DNA of 64,000 bases from Pseudomonas sp. CFII64 (GTDB lineage: Bacteria; Pseudomonadota; Gammaproteobacteria; Pseudomonadales; Pseudomonadaceae): contig NZ_ATLO01000003.1 of NCBI RefSeq assembly GCF_000416235.1, positions 124,001 to 188,000 on the forward strand. The letters are read 5' to 3'. The position numbers and the translations under genes were made by a program. The notes below the pieces were generated by a model. The model was not told where the DNA came from, did no database searches, and saw only the letters and a program-made list of their open reading frames with translations. Numbering within the stretch: the first letter of the stretch is position 1; the number at the start of each line of letters is the position of its first letter. Positions 27,845 through 37,638 of the stretch are shown here, piece after piece.

Positions 27845-28706
27845 GTTGCTGCGGTAACGGCGGCTTAGGGTTGCGCCCTTACGGCGCGTCACTTTCGAAA
27901 AGCGCGAAAGTAACCAAAGCGCTCTTGCCCCACCACTCGGTCCCTCGCTTTGGCTCGGCATGCCCGTAATCCGACATTGATTTGGAGGGCCGCCGCAAAG
28001 GGCCATCCCTGGCCCAGTGCGGCTAAACCGGCGTCCTGCCGGTTTACCCTCCAAATCAACATCGAATTTCGGCCAGCGTGGTTTGACGGGGCGCTTAAGA
28101 TCAAAAGCAGATCAAAAGCATCCGCACAAACTGCAGGAGTCAACGCGTGGGGTCCAACAGAATAGCGGTCACTCTGGGCATCCATTCGCTAATGCAATGT
28201 CGCAAGCAACGAAAACCGCGAGGCAAGTTCACTCAATCAGGTCGGCTCTCAGGCCGCCGCGATTTTGATTTTGATCTTGGGCGCCCCGTTAAACCACGCT
28301 GGCCGAACGAAGGCCTTGAGCCGTGGGCAACCCGGCAGGACGCCGGGTTAGCCGCACTGGGCCAGGGATGGCCCTTTGCGGCGGCCCACGATAGCGTTCG
28401 ACCCACTTATAGCCAGTCTTTCGGCTGATCTGATAGTCCTGACACAGCTGGCTAAAGCTGTGCTCTTCAGACAGATACGCCGCGATGAACATCACTTTGA
28501 GGTCCATAGGTTTCAGCTCTTTCCAGGGCATGGTCAGATCCTCGCGAAATCGACCATGCCAGTTAATAACTGTTACCTATGTGCTTGAACTGATTTGTAA
28601 CCCATGTGGGTGAGTCATACCGGCAAGAGCCTTTTGCTTACTTTTGGGCTTTTCAAAAGTGAGGCGCTGTAAAAGCGCAACCCTAAGTAGCCGTTACCGC
28701 AGCACC
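27845..28706. repeat. Large imperfect inverted-repeat element, gene-free
   Basis: The acnB-gdhB gap of about 1 kb is mostly one mirror-image element. Outer arms of 85 bases: 27845-27929 (GCTGCGGTAACGGCGGCTTA onward) and the reverse complement at 28622-28706. Inner arms: 27987-28119 and 28261-28387, both beginning GGGCCGCCGCAAAGGGCCAT when read inward from their outer ends. The centre 28120-28260 is unique. Arms are clearly related but diverged. Between the right inner and outer arms sits an IS481 remnant. Short ORFs across it are repeat-derived and not credible genes. Confidence 0.8.
28388..28531 (-). pseudogene. IS481-family transposase remnant (N-terminus only)
   Basis: From the ATG at 28529-28531 the frame reads MPWKELKPMDLKVMFIAAYL and continues to SRKTGYKWVERY, the N-terminal helix-turn-helix of IS481-type transposases (which typically begin MPWKE.. 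and contain SRKTxYKW). After about 47 codons it runs into the inner repeat arm exactly at 28387; the whole DDE catalytic domain is missing. A possible terminal end, TGGGTTACAAATCAGTTCAA on the minus strand near 28608, precedes the gene. Confidence 0.75.
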
Positions 28707-28734
28707 GGATATGCCCCCCCCTATCTCCACTAAT

Positions 28735-28764
28735 AAAAAACCCCACATCTCACGATGCAGGGTT
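28735..28764 (-). terminator. Probable terminator of gdhB
   Basis: An 11-base stem with two mismatches (AACCCTGCATC / GATGTGGGGTT on the minus strand) is followed by a run of T. It lies 23 bases past the gdhB stop. Confidence 0.7.
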
Positions 28765-28787
28765 TTGGTTACTGCTGAATCAACCCA

Positions 28788-31700
28788 TCAAGCAGCCAAA
28801 GGCTGTCCGCTCATGGCCAGGTCCAGCAACTCACGGTTTGCCACCGCATACATGGCGTAATCCGTGCCGCTTGCCGCACGAATATCCACCAGCATCGCGC
28901 GCCAGCGGTCGACCATGGTGCTGTGCTGCTCCAGCCACAGGTTCAGGCGCTCTTCAATGTCGGCAGGACCATCGACCATTTGCAGGACGGAGATGGTGAT
29001 CGCCCGTTGCTGCCAGTCGATATCATCACGGAACGCTTCGCGGGCCAGGGCTTGCCAGTTGTTTTCCACCGGCAGGCTGCTGATCTGTTGCAGGTACCAG
29101 GTCACGTCCAGCGCACTGCCCACGGCGAAGTAAGCCTTGGCCACATCGGCAGCGTTCTGACCGGTGACGTCGGAGGCTTCGATGATCGGCAGCAAGGTGT
29201 ACAAGTGGCTAGTACCAGCCACCATCCGCGCCAACAGCTCCGGCACGCCCGCTTCGACGTAAGCCTGATATCGGGTCTGCCAGATTTCCCGAGTCGGGCC
29301 TTCCAGCAGTTCGTCGAGTTTCAGACCCAGCGTCGCGATATGCGGACCGAAGTGCGCCACGTCGCGACCGGCATCCAGTTCATTGCGCCGGCTGCGCAGG
29401 AACCAGCGGGTAGCTCGGCGACCCAGACGCATCAGTTCGTCCATCAACGCCAGCTGGATTTCAGCAGGAACCTTGTAGTCCAGCGCTTCGATCTGACGGA
29501 ACCAGTGCGGCAGGTGGAAGATGTCCCGCACGATCACGTAAGCGCCCGCCACGTTGGCCGCACTCATGCCGGTGGACTCTTTGAGTCGCTGCACGAAGGT
29601 GATGCCCATGTGGTTGACCAGATCGTTGGCGATCTGGGTGCTGACGATCTCGCGCTTCAGGCGATGCTGACGCATGGAATCCCCAAACTTCGCCGCCAGG
29701 GACGGCGGGAACGCGGTTTCCATGTCGCGCGCCAGGTAATCGTCGTCCGGAACACGGGATTCCAGCAACGCCTCCTTGAGATCGATCTTGCTGTAGGAAA
29801 TCAGCACCGACAGCTCCGGACGGGTCAGACCCTTGCCATCCGCGACGCGTTCGGCAATCTGATCCTCGGCAGGCAGGAACTCGATGGCGCGATCCAGCTT
29901 GCCACGGGCTTCCAGATCACTCATCAGGCGTTTGTATTCGGCGATGCGCTCGTAGGCGCGACGTGTCGCCAGGGACAATGCCTGAGTCTGTTTGTAGTTG
30001 TTGCCCAACACCAGATGGCCGACTTCATCGGTCATGCTTTCCAGCAACTGGTTGCGCTGCTTCTCGGTCATGTCACCGGCCTGCACCACTTCGTTGAGCA
30101 GGATCTTGATGTTCACTTCGTGGTCGGAGCAGTCAACGCCACCGGCGTTATCAATGAAGTCGGTGTTGGAACCGCCGCCATTGAGGCCGAACTCGACACG
30201 ACCCAGCTGCGTCATGCCCAGGTTACCGCCCTCGCCCACGACCTTGCAGCGCAGCTCGTTGCCGTTGACCCGCAGCGCGTCATTGGCCTTGTCGCCCACA
30301 TCGGCATGGGTTTCCAGGCTGGACTTGACGTAAGTACCGATGCCACCGTTCCACAGCAGATCCACCGGGGCCTTGAGCAAGGCGTTGAGCAGCTCGGTTG
30401 GCGTCAGCTTGTCAGCCTTGATGTCGAAACGCTCTTTCATCTCGGCGCTGATGGCGATGCTTTTCAGGCTACGCGGGAAGATTCCGCCGCCAGCGGACAT
30501 GATGCTGGTGTCGTAATCGGTCCAGGCCGAACGCGGCAAGTCGAACAGACGCTGACGCTCGGCGAAGCTGCTCGTCGGTTCCGGGTTTGGATCGATGAAG
30601 ATATGCAAATGGTTGAACGCGGCGACCAGCTGCAGTTTGTCCGACATCAGCAGGCCGTTGCCGAACACGTCGCCGGCCATGTCGCCGATACCGATCACGC
30701 TGATATTGTCTTGCTGGACGTTGATGCCGCGTTCGCGGAAGTGGCGCTGCACGCCGACCCACGCACCTTTGGCGGTAATACCCATTTTCTTGTGGTCGTA
30801 ACCGGCCGAGCCGCCGGAAGCAAACGCATCGCCCAGCCAGAAGCCGTAATCGATGGCGATGCCGTTGGCGATATCGGAGAACGTCGCCGTGCCTTTGTCG
30901 GCCGCAACCACGAGGTACGGGTCATCATCGTCATGACGCACGACGTTGACCGGCGGCACCAATGTGCCTTCCTTGAGGTTGTCGGTGATGTCGAGCAAAC
31001 CGGAGATGAAGATGCGATAGCAGGCGATACCTTCGGCCTGGATTTCATCGCGACCGCCGCCCAATGGCAGACGACGCGGCAGGAAACCGCCCTTGGCGCC
31101 GACCGGCACGATCACCGAGTTCTTCACTTGCTGGGCTTTTACCAGGCCCAGCACTTCGGTGCGGTAATCTTCTTCACGGTCGGACCAGCGCAGGCCGCCA
31201 CGGGCAACGTTACCGAAGCGCAGATGCACGCCTTCGACACGCGGCGAATAGACGAAAATCTCGAACTTGGGCACCGGTTTCGGCAGTTCGGGAATCTGCC
31301 GTGGGTTGAACTTGAAGCTGAAGTAGCTCTTGTTCTGACCGTTGGCATCGGTCTGATAGAAGTTGGTGCGCTGGGTCGCCTTGATCAAGTCCAGGTAACG
31401 ACGCAGGATGCGGTCTTCGTTGAGCACCTGAACGTCGTCCAGTGCGGCCAGAATCGCTTGTTCCAGACGTTGCTGCTTGTCGTCCAGATCGTCGGCGGCC
31501 AGCTTGCGCGCCAGATAGAAGCGGGTCTTGAACAGCCGCGTCAGCTCACGGGCGATATCCGTGTGATTGTTCAGGGTCGCCGCGATATAACCCAGGTCGA
31601 AGCCCAGGCGAATCTGTTTCAGATAACGGGCATAAGCGCGCAGCAACGCCACGTCACGCCATGGCAAACCAGCGGTCAGCACCAGGCGGTTGAACGCATC

Positions 31701-33644
31701 GTTCTCGGCTTCGCCACGCACGATGTGGACGAACGCGTCCTGCAAGGTGTCGTTGAGCTGCTGGATGTCCAGGTTCAGCCCTTCGCCATAGGTAAAGGCG
31801 AAATCATGAATCCAGAACTCGCGACCATTGCTGTGGTGCAGGCGATACGGGAACTCACCCAGCACGCGCAGGCCGAGGTTTTCCAGAATCGGTAGCACGT
31901 CGGACAGCGCCAGCGGCGTATCGGCGTGATACAGCTTGCAGTGCAGCTGCTGCTTGCCACCGGTCAGCGGCTGATAAAAGCTCATCACCAGCGGATTGGT
32001 TTCGTTCAGGCTCAACAGATGCTGCATGTCGACCACAGCCGAATGCGCCGCGAAACGCTCGCGATAACCGGCCGGGAAGCCTTTCGGAAAATCGGCCAGA
32101 ACGTTGGTGCCGTGGGCTTCGCCGAAGCTTTCCACCACCAGACTGGCGTAATCGTCTTTCCACGAACGGCAGGCCTGGATGACTTCGTTTTCCAGTTGCA
32201 GCGGATCGATGTTCAGGTTGACCTTCGGATCGACGCGCAGGATCAGCTGCACACGCGCCAGCACGGATTCGGAGAAGAACGTCCAGAACTCGCAGTCGCT
32301 CGCCTTCAGGCGGTCCATCAACACTTGCTGGATTTTCTGGCGTACTTCAGTGGAATACACGTCACGCGGTACGTAAGCCAGGCAATAGCAGAAGCGGCCG
32401 TACGGGTCTTTGCGCAGGAACACACGAATCTTGTTGCGCTCCTGGATCTGCACGATGGACATCACGGTGCTGAACAATTCGTCCACGGGCGTCTGGAACA
32501 GATCGTCACGGGGCAATACTTCGACCACCTGAGCCAGTTCCTTGCCCAGGTGCGCCTTGGCATCGAAGCCGGAACGGCGTTCAACTTCTGCGACCTTGCG
32601 GCGGATGTACGGGATTTCCCGAACGCTCTCGCCATACACCGATGAGGTGTAGAGGCCCATGAAGCGGCATTCCTTGATGACCTTGCCGGACGCGTCAATC
32701 TGGCGGATCGACACGTAGTCCGGATAAGCAGGACGATGCACACGGCTCGGATGGGCCGCCTTGGCGAACGACAGCAGCGTCGGCTCATGCAGGTAGTTCA
32801 CTGCGTAGCCTTCGATGTGCAGATCGTCTTCGGTCAACCCGGCGCGCAGGCGTTTGGTCAGGCCCAGGAACGAGGATTCGTCATAGATCAGCTGGCCGCC
32901 ATCGGCCTCGCCCCGCACCTGGAATTCTTCGTAGCCCAGGAACGTGAAGTGGTTGTTCACCAGCCACTGCAGAAACGCCTTGATCTCAGACTTTTCACCT
33001 TCATCAACGCCGTACTGCACGTCATCGATGCCAGCCAGCAGCTCGTGGAGCTTGGCTTTCATCGGTTCGAAATCTTCTACCGCAACCCGCACTTCACCCA
33101 GCACCTGCTCCAGCTCGCGAGCCAGCACATTCAGCTCGCTGGTGTTGGCGCAGCGATCGATCTCCAGATACATCAGCGATTCTTGCAGCACGTCTTCGCC
33201 AGTCGTGCCCTTGGGCAGCAACTCCAGCAATTCACCTTTGCTGCCACGACGCACACTCAGGACCGTGGTCTGCAAGGTGTGAATGCTGTAGCCGCGACGG
33301 TTCAGCTCGGTGCGCACCGAATCCACCAGGAATGGCAGGTCGTGATGCAGCACTTCGACGGCGGTGTGTGTCGATTGCCAGCCATGCCGTTCGTAATCGG
33401 GGTTGTAGACCCGCACCAGCGGCTGGGCGTGCTCGAAGCGCTCCAGCAGACGCCATGCCGACAAGGTACAACCGACGAGGTCGGACAACCGACGCTGGGT
33501 CAGTTCATCCAGGGAAATGATGCCGAAGAATTGCTCGGCAAACAGCGCCACTTGTGGCAGTGCCTGTTCGCTGATGTGCTGCGCCAGTGCCGCTTGCAGT
33601 TGATGCTGGAAGTCGGGCTTGCTGGCTGCGGTGAAGAACGCCAT
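28788..33644 (-). CDS. gdhB: NAD-dependent glutamate dehydrogenase, large (about 180 kDa) type
   Basis: Catabolic enzyme that deaminates glutamate to 2-oxoglutarate and ammonia with NAD+. It has 1,618 residues, the size of the L_180 class known from Pseudomonas and Streptomyces. Long N-terminal ACT-like regulatory segments (about 1-700) precede the catalytic core; the segment GGLRWSDREEDYRTEV (near 830), KGGFLPRRLPLGG (near 865), the PPVNVVRHD and GIGDMAGDVFGNG (near 1,000) stretches mark substrate and dinucleotide-binding regions. The start MAFFTAASKP is preceded by GGAGTACCACAG; the longer frame to 33740 lacks a site. Monocistronic. In Pseudomonas it supports growth on arginine and glutamate. 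Confidence 0.96.
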   Translation of the reverse strand: MAFFTAASKPDFQHQLQAALAQHISEQALPQVALFAEQFFGIISLDELTQRRLSDLVGCTLSAWRLLERFEHAQPLVRVYNPDYERHGWQSTHTAVEVLHHDLPFLVDSVRTELNRRGYSIHTLQTTVLSVRRGSKGELLELLPKGTTGEDVLQESLMYLEIDRCANTSELNVLARELEQVLGEVRVAVEDFEPMKAKLHELLAGIDDVQYGVDEGEKSEIKAFLQWLVNNHFTFLGYEEFQVRGEADGGQLIYDESSFLGLTKRLRAGLTEDDLHIEGYAVNYLHEPTLLSFAKAAHPSRVHRPAYPDYVSIRQIDASGKVIKECRFMGLYTSSVYGESVREIPYIRRKVAEVERRSGFDAKAHLGKELAQVVEVLPRDDLFQTPVDELFSTVMSIVQIQERNKIRVFLRKDPYGRFCYCLAYVPRDVYSTEVRQKIQQVLMDRLKASDCEFWTFFSESVLARVQLILRVDPKVNLNIDPLQLENEVIQACRSWKDDYASLVVESFGEAHGTNVLADFPKGFPAGYRERFAAHSAVVDMQHLLSLNETNPLVMSFYQPLTGGKQQLHCKLYHADTPLALSDVLPILENLGLRVLGEFPYRLHHSNGREFWIHDFAFTYGEGLNLDIQQLNDTLQDAFVHIVRGEAENDAFNRLVLTAGLPWRDVALLRAYARYLKQIRLGFDLGYIAATLNNHTDIARELTRLFKTRFYLARKLAADDLDDKQQRLEQAILAALDDVQVLNEDRILRRYLDLIKATQRTNFYQTDANGQNKSYFSFKFNPRQIPELPKPVPKFEIFVYSPRVEGVHLRFGNVARGGLRWSDREEDYRTEVLGLVKAQQVKNSVIVPVGAKGGFLPRRLPLGGGRDEIQAEGIACYRIFISGLLDITDNLKEGTLVPPVNVVRHDDDDPYLVVAADKGTATFSDIANGIAIDYGFWLGDAFASGGSAGYDHKKMGITAKGAWVGVQRHFRERGINVQQDNISVIGIGDMAGDVFGNGLLMSDKLQLVAAFNHLHIFIDPNPEPTSSFAERQRLFDLPRSAWTDYDTSIMSAGGGIFPRSLKSIAISAEMKERFDIKADKLTPTELLNALLKAPVDLLWNGGIGTYVKSSLETHADVGDKANDALRVNGNELRCKVVGEGGNLGMTQLGRVEFGLNGGGSNTDFIDNAGGVDCSDHEVNIKILLNEVVQAGDMTEKQRNQLLESMTDEVGHLVLGNNYKQTQALSLATRRAYERIAEYKRLMSDLEARGKLDRAIEFLPAEDQIAERVADGKGLTRPELSVLISYSKIDLKEALLESRVPDDDYLARDMETAFPPSLAAKFGDSMRQHRLKREIVSTQIANDLVNHMGITFVQRLKESTGMSAANVAGAYVIVRDIFHLPHWFRQIEALDYKVPAEIQLALMDELMRLGRRATRWFLRSRRNELDAGRDVAHFGPHIATLGLKLDELLEGPTREIWQTRYQAYVEAGVPELLARMVAGTSHLYTLLPIIEASDVTGQNAADVAKAYFAVGSALDVTWYLQQISSLPVENNWQALAREAFRDDIDWQQRAITISVLQMVDGPADIEERLNLWLEQHSTMVDRWRAMLVDIRAASGTDYAMYAVANRELLDLAMSGQPLAA

Positions 33645-34000
33645 CTGTGGTACTCCGCTTTGGCTTTTATAAGGAGGAAGCTGGATGGTTAGGTCGCGGA
33701 CCATGCTGTGCCGAGGGTAACGGGCAGGACAGCAAAGCATGGCTGAGTGTAAAGCTAAAGAACTAACGCTTGCGGTGTGCGACTCGTCACATCGAAATGC
33801 CGAAAATCGCTGTCAGAAAAGTCCACCCGTAACGCAGGGCCTTTTCTCCTCCGTTCAGATGACCTCAAGCTTAACGACAGCGGGCGGGCGACTGCTTGCG
33901 AGGCTGCGACATATTCAGTCATCGGCTCGTAGCCTGATGATGCCGCGATGACCTCAAAAAGGGAGCAGGTGCGTCACCATTGTCGACGGGCGCAGAAGCG

Positions 34001-34031
34001 AAAAACCGACCACGCACTGCTGCGTGGCCGG
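34001..34031 (-). terminator. Terminator of the GbpA-like gene
   Basis: On the minus strand an 11-base stem (CCGGCCACGCA / TGCGTGGTCGG, one wobble) with a 4-base loop is followed by five T, about 30 bases after the stop codon. The remaining gap up to gdhB (33645-34000) holds no gene or clear site that I can see. Confidence 0.85.
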
Positions 34032-34063
34032 ACGGGGATTTTCCGCCAGTCAAGTAAACGTCA

Positions 34064-35056
34064 TTATTTCAAGAGCCAGGCTTCCTGCCAGTTGCTGCCA
34101 ATTCCTGGCTCAAACTGAATATTGCCGGGGCTCCACTGGGTGCAATAACCGCTGTAGGGGAAGGGTTTACATTCGTAGATGTTTTGATCTTTGGACTGGA
34201 ACACTTTAGTTCCTGCCCTGTAACTTTCGAATCCTTGCGGAAAAACATGGTCATACGTGGCAGCGTCTTTCAGCTGAATAGTTTGGACCTTCATAAAGCT
34301 TTTCTCGGGTTTGCTCCAGACATTGACGGTAGCAATCATGGTTAACGGACCGGTCCAATTATCGGCGACGTGCAAGTCGAAACGCGGTGCGTAAGTCGCA
34401 CTGACCTGCGGTTGATTAAAGGCTACTCGCTCACCGGTCGCGTTATCAAAGACACCTACAAGCACTGTTCGGGTCTCTGTACCGCCGCCGCCACCCACCT
34501 GATAACTAAAACTTTCGTCTTTCTTAACGATGGACGGCGCGTCAAAAATCATAGATCCGGCGTCATCTTCAGGTTGAGTGGTCACCCCGCCCTTCACAGG
34601 ATGGACCTCACTGATTGCACGGGAATACATACCCGGCGTGACGGCGTAGAAATACCGTGTCGCCACACCCCATCCATCATTTTCCAACCCTCCATGGTTT
34701 GCGTTGGGATTGCCGGACACCACCCCGACATTTGCCTTTTTTATTTGGTCTAACAATCGCATTGCCCAGGCACGACTACCTTTGTCGCCCTCAACTACCG
34801 TGATTGAGAAGGCATACAACTCTTCATTGGTGGGTGAAAGAAAACGGACTTTAACGACGTCACCGGGTTGCAGCGGCGCATCAATATTGAGCCCGCCCAA
34901 GAACTTCCAATCCTTCCACACTGAAAGAGGTATGACACTCTCGTTGGCCTGAACCGTGGGCAAGGCGACAGTAAACTGCCCCAACATACCGGCGATGACA
35001 ATGGCCCACATCATTGAGGCTTTGCTGATTCTTCTTCCTTGATTGTTGTATTTCAT
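34064..35056 (-). CDS. Secreted GbpA-like chitin/GlcNAc-binding protein lacking the lytic oxidase domain
   Basis: A 330-residue secreted protein. A signal peptide (1-37, ending VQA) leads directly into a region resembling GbpA domain 2 (about 45-150, with LQPGDVVKVRFLSPTNEEL), then a beta-sandwich-like middle domain (about 165-262) and a C-terminal CBM5/12/73-like module (about 278-330) with AGTKVFQSKDQNIYECKPF, Cys296 and Cys305, and NWQEAW. The AA10 copper-oxidase domain that heads GbpA, with its N-terminal histidine, is absent; the mature protein starts NESVI. GAGGTCTTCT precedes the ATG. Two 60-base stretches I counted inside the gene have 45 % GC against about 58 % in a flanking gene, suggesting acquisition. 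Role in chitin or host-surface adhesion is inference. Confidence 0.75.
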   Translation of the reverse strand: MKYNNQGRRISKASMMWAIVIAGMLGQFTVALPTVQANESVIPLSVWKDWKFLGGLNIDAPLQPGDVVKVRFLSPTNEELYAFSITVVEGDKGSRAWAMRLLDQIKKANVGVVSGNPNANHGGLENDGWGVATRYFYAVTPGMYSRAISEVHPVKGGVTTQPEDDAGSMIFDAPSIVKKDESFSYQVGGGGGTETRTVLVGVFDNATGERVAFNQPQVSATYAPRFDLHVADNWTGPLTMIATVNVWSKPEKSFMKVQTIQLKDAATYDHVFPQGFESYRAGTKVFQSKDQNIYECKPFPYSGYCTQWSPGNIQFEPGIGSNWQEAWLLK

Positions 35057-35278
35057 AGAAGACCTCCCTGGTCTTACAAGTTTCTTAATAACTCGATGCA
35101 GCCCGATACTTGACGCTCAGGTCGCATGCCTAATCCAAGATAGACGCGATATCAAATTATGAATTAATGAAGGTTTTCCAAAGGTTACGGCCACGTCGAG
35201 TGCAGGCCGTAATTACCCAGCAAAAATCGGGCAACACTGGCAAAATTGGCCACCCCCGGCCAGATCAGGAACGCCCAA

Positions 35279-35638
35279 ATGCAAATCACCACCGCCAGCC
35301 TCATCGTTAACCCGTGCGACGACGAATATGACGATATGGCGCTGCTCTGCTGCCACAGTGAAGACGGCGAGCTGTTTTCCCTGACCCGTTTCCCGGATGA
35401 AAACGAGGTGGAAATCACTATTCGCGACGACAAGACGCACACCGTTTCCAGCCTGAAGGTGACCTTGAGTGCCGAGCGCCTGCTGGTGGAAATCGATGCG
35501 GCGGACGGCAGCGAACTGGATGGCCACCAGGTATTTGAAATCCACCACTCCACTTCAGCCGATGAGCTGCGGGACGTGGAAGAGACATTGCAGATAATTC
35601 TGGAAAATGTCGGTACATATGTCAGCGAGATCGCTTAA
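35279..35638 (+). CDS. Small acidic protein of unknown function
   Basis: I do not recognise this 119-residue protein. It is rich in Asp and Glu (for example NPCDDEYDDMALL near residue 11), has no membrane segment or signal peptide, and looks like a compact beta-rich cytoplasmic domain. The start MQITTASLIV has AGGA nine bases upstream; eleven codons upstream in frame are open but unsupported. It precedes the amidohydrolase gene by 48 bases on the same strand and is divergent from the GbpA-like gene. Confidence 0.75.
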   Translation: MQITTASLIVNPCDDEYDDMALLCCHSEDGELFSLTRFPDENEVEITIRDDKTHTVSSLKVTLSAERLLVEIDAADGSELDGHQVFEIHHSTSADELRDVEETLQIILENVGTYVSEIA

Positions 35639-35686
35639 GCCAATGTGAGTAAATTGGGCGCTCTCAGTACACGGACCGGAGCCGTC

Positions 35687-36445
35687 ATGACCCAGCCGAT
35701 TTTCGACGCCCATTGCCACATCATTGACCCGCGTTTCCCCCTCAAAGCCAACGATGGCTTTATGCCGAAACCTTTTCGCGTCGCCAACTATCAGGCATTG
35801 ACCGCTCCTCTGGGGGTGGTCGGCGGCGCGGTTGTGTCGGGCTCGTTTCAGGGCTTTGATCAGGGGTATCTGCTTGAAGCGCTGCGCCGACTGGGTTCCG
35901 GCTTCGTTGGCGTGACCCAGGTGCCCGCCAACATCACCAACGCCGAACTGGAAACCCTCAACGGCTTCGGCGTGCGCGCAGTGCGCTTCAACCTCAGGCG
36001 CGGCGGCTCGGAGCAACTGGATCAGTTGGAAACCCTGGCCAGGCGCGTATTTGAACGGGTGGGCTGGCATACCGAGCTGTATGTGGATTCCAAAGAATTG
36101 CCCGATATTGAAAGCCGCCTGCTGCAACTGCCAAAAGTCAGCATCGACCACCTGGGCCTGAGCGCGGAGGGCCTGCCCAGCGTGCTCCGGCTGGCCGAAG
36201 GTGGCGTACACATCAAGGCCAGCGGTTTCGGCCGGGTGGATTTTCCGGTGGCGGCTGTCCTCAAGGATATCTTCGCCGCCAATCCCCACGCGCTGATGTT
36301 CGGCACCGACCTGCCATGCACCCGCGCGCCTCGACCGTTTCGAACCAGCGATATCGACATGATCAAGGACGCCATTGGCGAGCGCGATGCGCAAATGGTG
36401 CTCTGGGAGAACGCATCGATGTTTTATCGGGCGCGATTTGTGTAA
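35687..36445 (+). CDS. Metal-dependent amidohydrolase (Amidohydro_2 type TIM barrel)
   Basis: A 252-residue hydrolase. It opens with FDAHCHIID (residues 5-13), the HxH metal motif on strand 1. Further typical elements are VSIDHLGL (near 148), in which the strand-end His/Asp cluster sits, and MFGTDLPC (near 204), giving the conserved Asp. The family includes decarboxylases and lactonases for small organic acids; the substrate is unknown. The start is the ATG after CCGGAGCCGTC, not the GTG at 35645. The following 229 bases before moxR hold no gene that I can support. Confidence 0.88.
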   Translation: MTQPIFDAHCHIIDPRFPLKANDGFMPKPFRVANYQALTAPLGVVGGAVVSGSFQGFDQGYLLEALRRLGSGFVGVTQVPANITNAELETLNGFGVRAVRFNLRRGGSEQLDQLETLARRVFERVGWHTELYVDSKELPDIESRLLQLPKVSIDHLGLSAEGLPSVLRLAEGGVHIKASGFGRVDFPVAAVLKDIFAANPHALMFGTDLPCTRAPRPFRTSDIDMIKDAIGERDAQMVLWENASMFYRARFV

Positions 36446-36674
36446 AGCGCAGCCAAAAACCGGGGGCAGATCAACAGACTCCCGCTAACGGCCTCAATTC
36501 CTACAAGCCGTCAACGCGTAAAGTAGGACAATTCTGAGTAGCTTGTAATCTTATGCCCGGAATACCAGAAAAAACCTGTCGCCGTTAGTCGGAACGCCCC
36601 TCTATGGATTAAAGTAACGCCCCCAGCTTCGGTGTCACCTGACGCCGCTGATTACCTGCCAGGAACAGTCATCG

Positions 36675-37634
36675 ATGGAACATCGTGAAGCGCTGATTGC
36701 GCTGCGAACCTTTCTTTCTACGCAGATTCTCGGCCAGGAAAAACTGATCGAACGCTTGTTGATCGCCCTGCTCGCCGACGGCCACATGTTGGTCGAAGGC
36801 GCGCCCGGTCTGGCCAAGACCAAAGCGATCAAGGAACTGGCGGAAGGCATCGAAGCGCAATTTCATCGCATCCAGTTCACCCCTGACCTGCTGCCTGCCG
36901 ACATCACCGGGACGGAGATCTATCGCCCGGAAACCGGCAGCTTCGTCTTCCAACAGGGGCCGATCTTCCACAATCTGGTACTGGCCGACGAAATCAACCG
37001 CGCTCCGGCCAAGGTGCAGTCAGCCTTGCTGGAAGCCATGGCCGAACGGCAAGTCAGCGTCGGGCGCAGCACTTACGAGCTGTCTCCGCTGTTTCTGGTG
37101 ATGGCCACCCAGAACCCGATTGAGCAGGAAGGCACTTACCCTTTGCCGGAAGCACAGCTCGACCGCTTCCTGATGCACGTCAAGATCGGCTTCCCGGACG
37201 CCGCCGTCGAACGCAAGATTCTGCAACAGGCCCGTGGCGAAGCGCTCAATGGCGAAACCAAACCCGAACGTCGGGTCAGCCAACAAGCGATTTTTGCTGC
37301 CCGCAAGGAAATTCTTAACCTCTACATGGCCGACGCGGTAGAAGAATATCTGGTGCAACTGGTCATGGCCACGCGCACGCCGGGCAAATTCGATCCGGAA
37401 ATGGCCGAGTGGATTTCCTATGGCGCCAGCCCGCGCGGTTCCATTGCCCTGGATCGCTGCTCACGGGCTCACGCGTGGCTGGCCGGACGCGACTTTGTCA
37501 GCCCCGAAGATATTCAGGCTGTGCTGTTCGACGTCCTGCGTCACCGGATCATCCTGTCGTTCGAAGCGGAAGCGGCCGGTATCGATCAGGACCGGGTTAT
37601 CCAGCGCATCCTTGATGTCGTGGCAGTCGCGTGA
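36675..37634 (+). CDS. MoxR-family AAA+ ATPase
   Basis: A 319-residue MoxR chaperone-like ATPase. Walker A is degenerate in the MoxR manner (EGAPGLAKTKA, near residue 40), Walker B is NLVLADEINRAPAK (near 101), and the sensor region reads MATQNPIEQEGTYPLPEAQ (near 141). MoxR proteins act with von Willebrand A proteins to mature or insert metal or membrane complexes; this one heads a six-gene operon of exactly that type. The stop is 4 bases before the next start. Confidence 0.94.
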   Translation: MEHREALIALRTFLSTQILGQEKLIERLLIALLADGHMLVEGAPGLAKTKAIKELAEGIEAQFHRIQFTPDLLPADITGTEIYRPETGSFVFQQGPIFHNLVLADEINRAPAKVQSALLEAMAERQVSVGRSTYELSPLFLVMATQNPIEQEGTYPLPEAQLDRFLMHVKIGFPDAAVERKILQQARGEALNGETKPERRVSQQAIFAARKEILNLYMADAVEEYLVQLVMATRTPGKFDPEMAEWISYGASPRGSIALDRCSRAHAWLAGRDFVSPEDIQAVLFDVLRHRIILSFEAEAAGIDQDRVIQRILDVVAVA

Positions 37635-37638
37635 CGCC

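Noticed and set aside
28017..28428. Several 80-93-codon frames in the acnB-gdhB gap
   Set aside because: They are made of the inverted-repeat arms and have no independent coding signals.
28923..31895. A 990-codon open frame opposite gdhB
   Set aside because: Same cause as above; composition and lack of motifs do not support a protein.
33739..33951. A 70-codon open frame upstream of gdhB
   Set aside because: No ribosome site, unusual composition, and it overlaps the likely gdhB promoter region.
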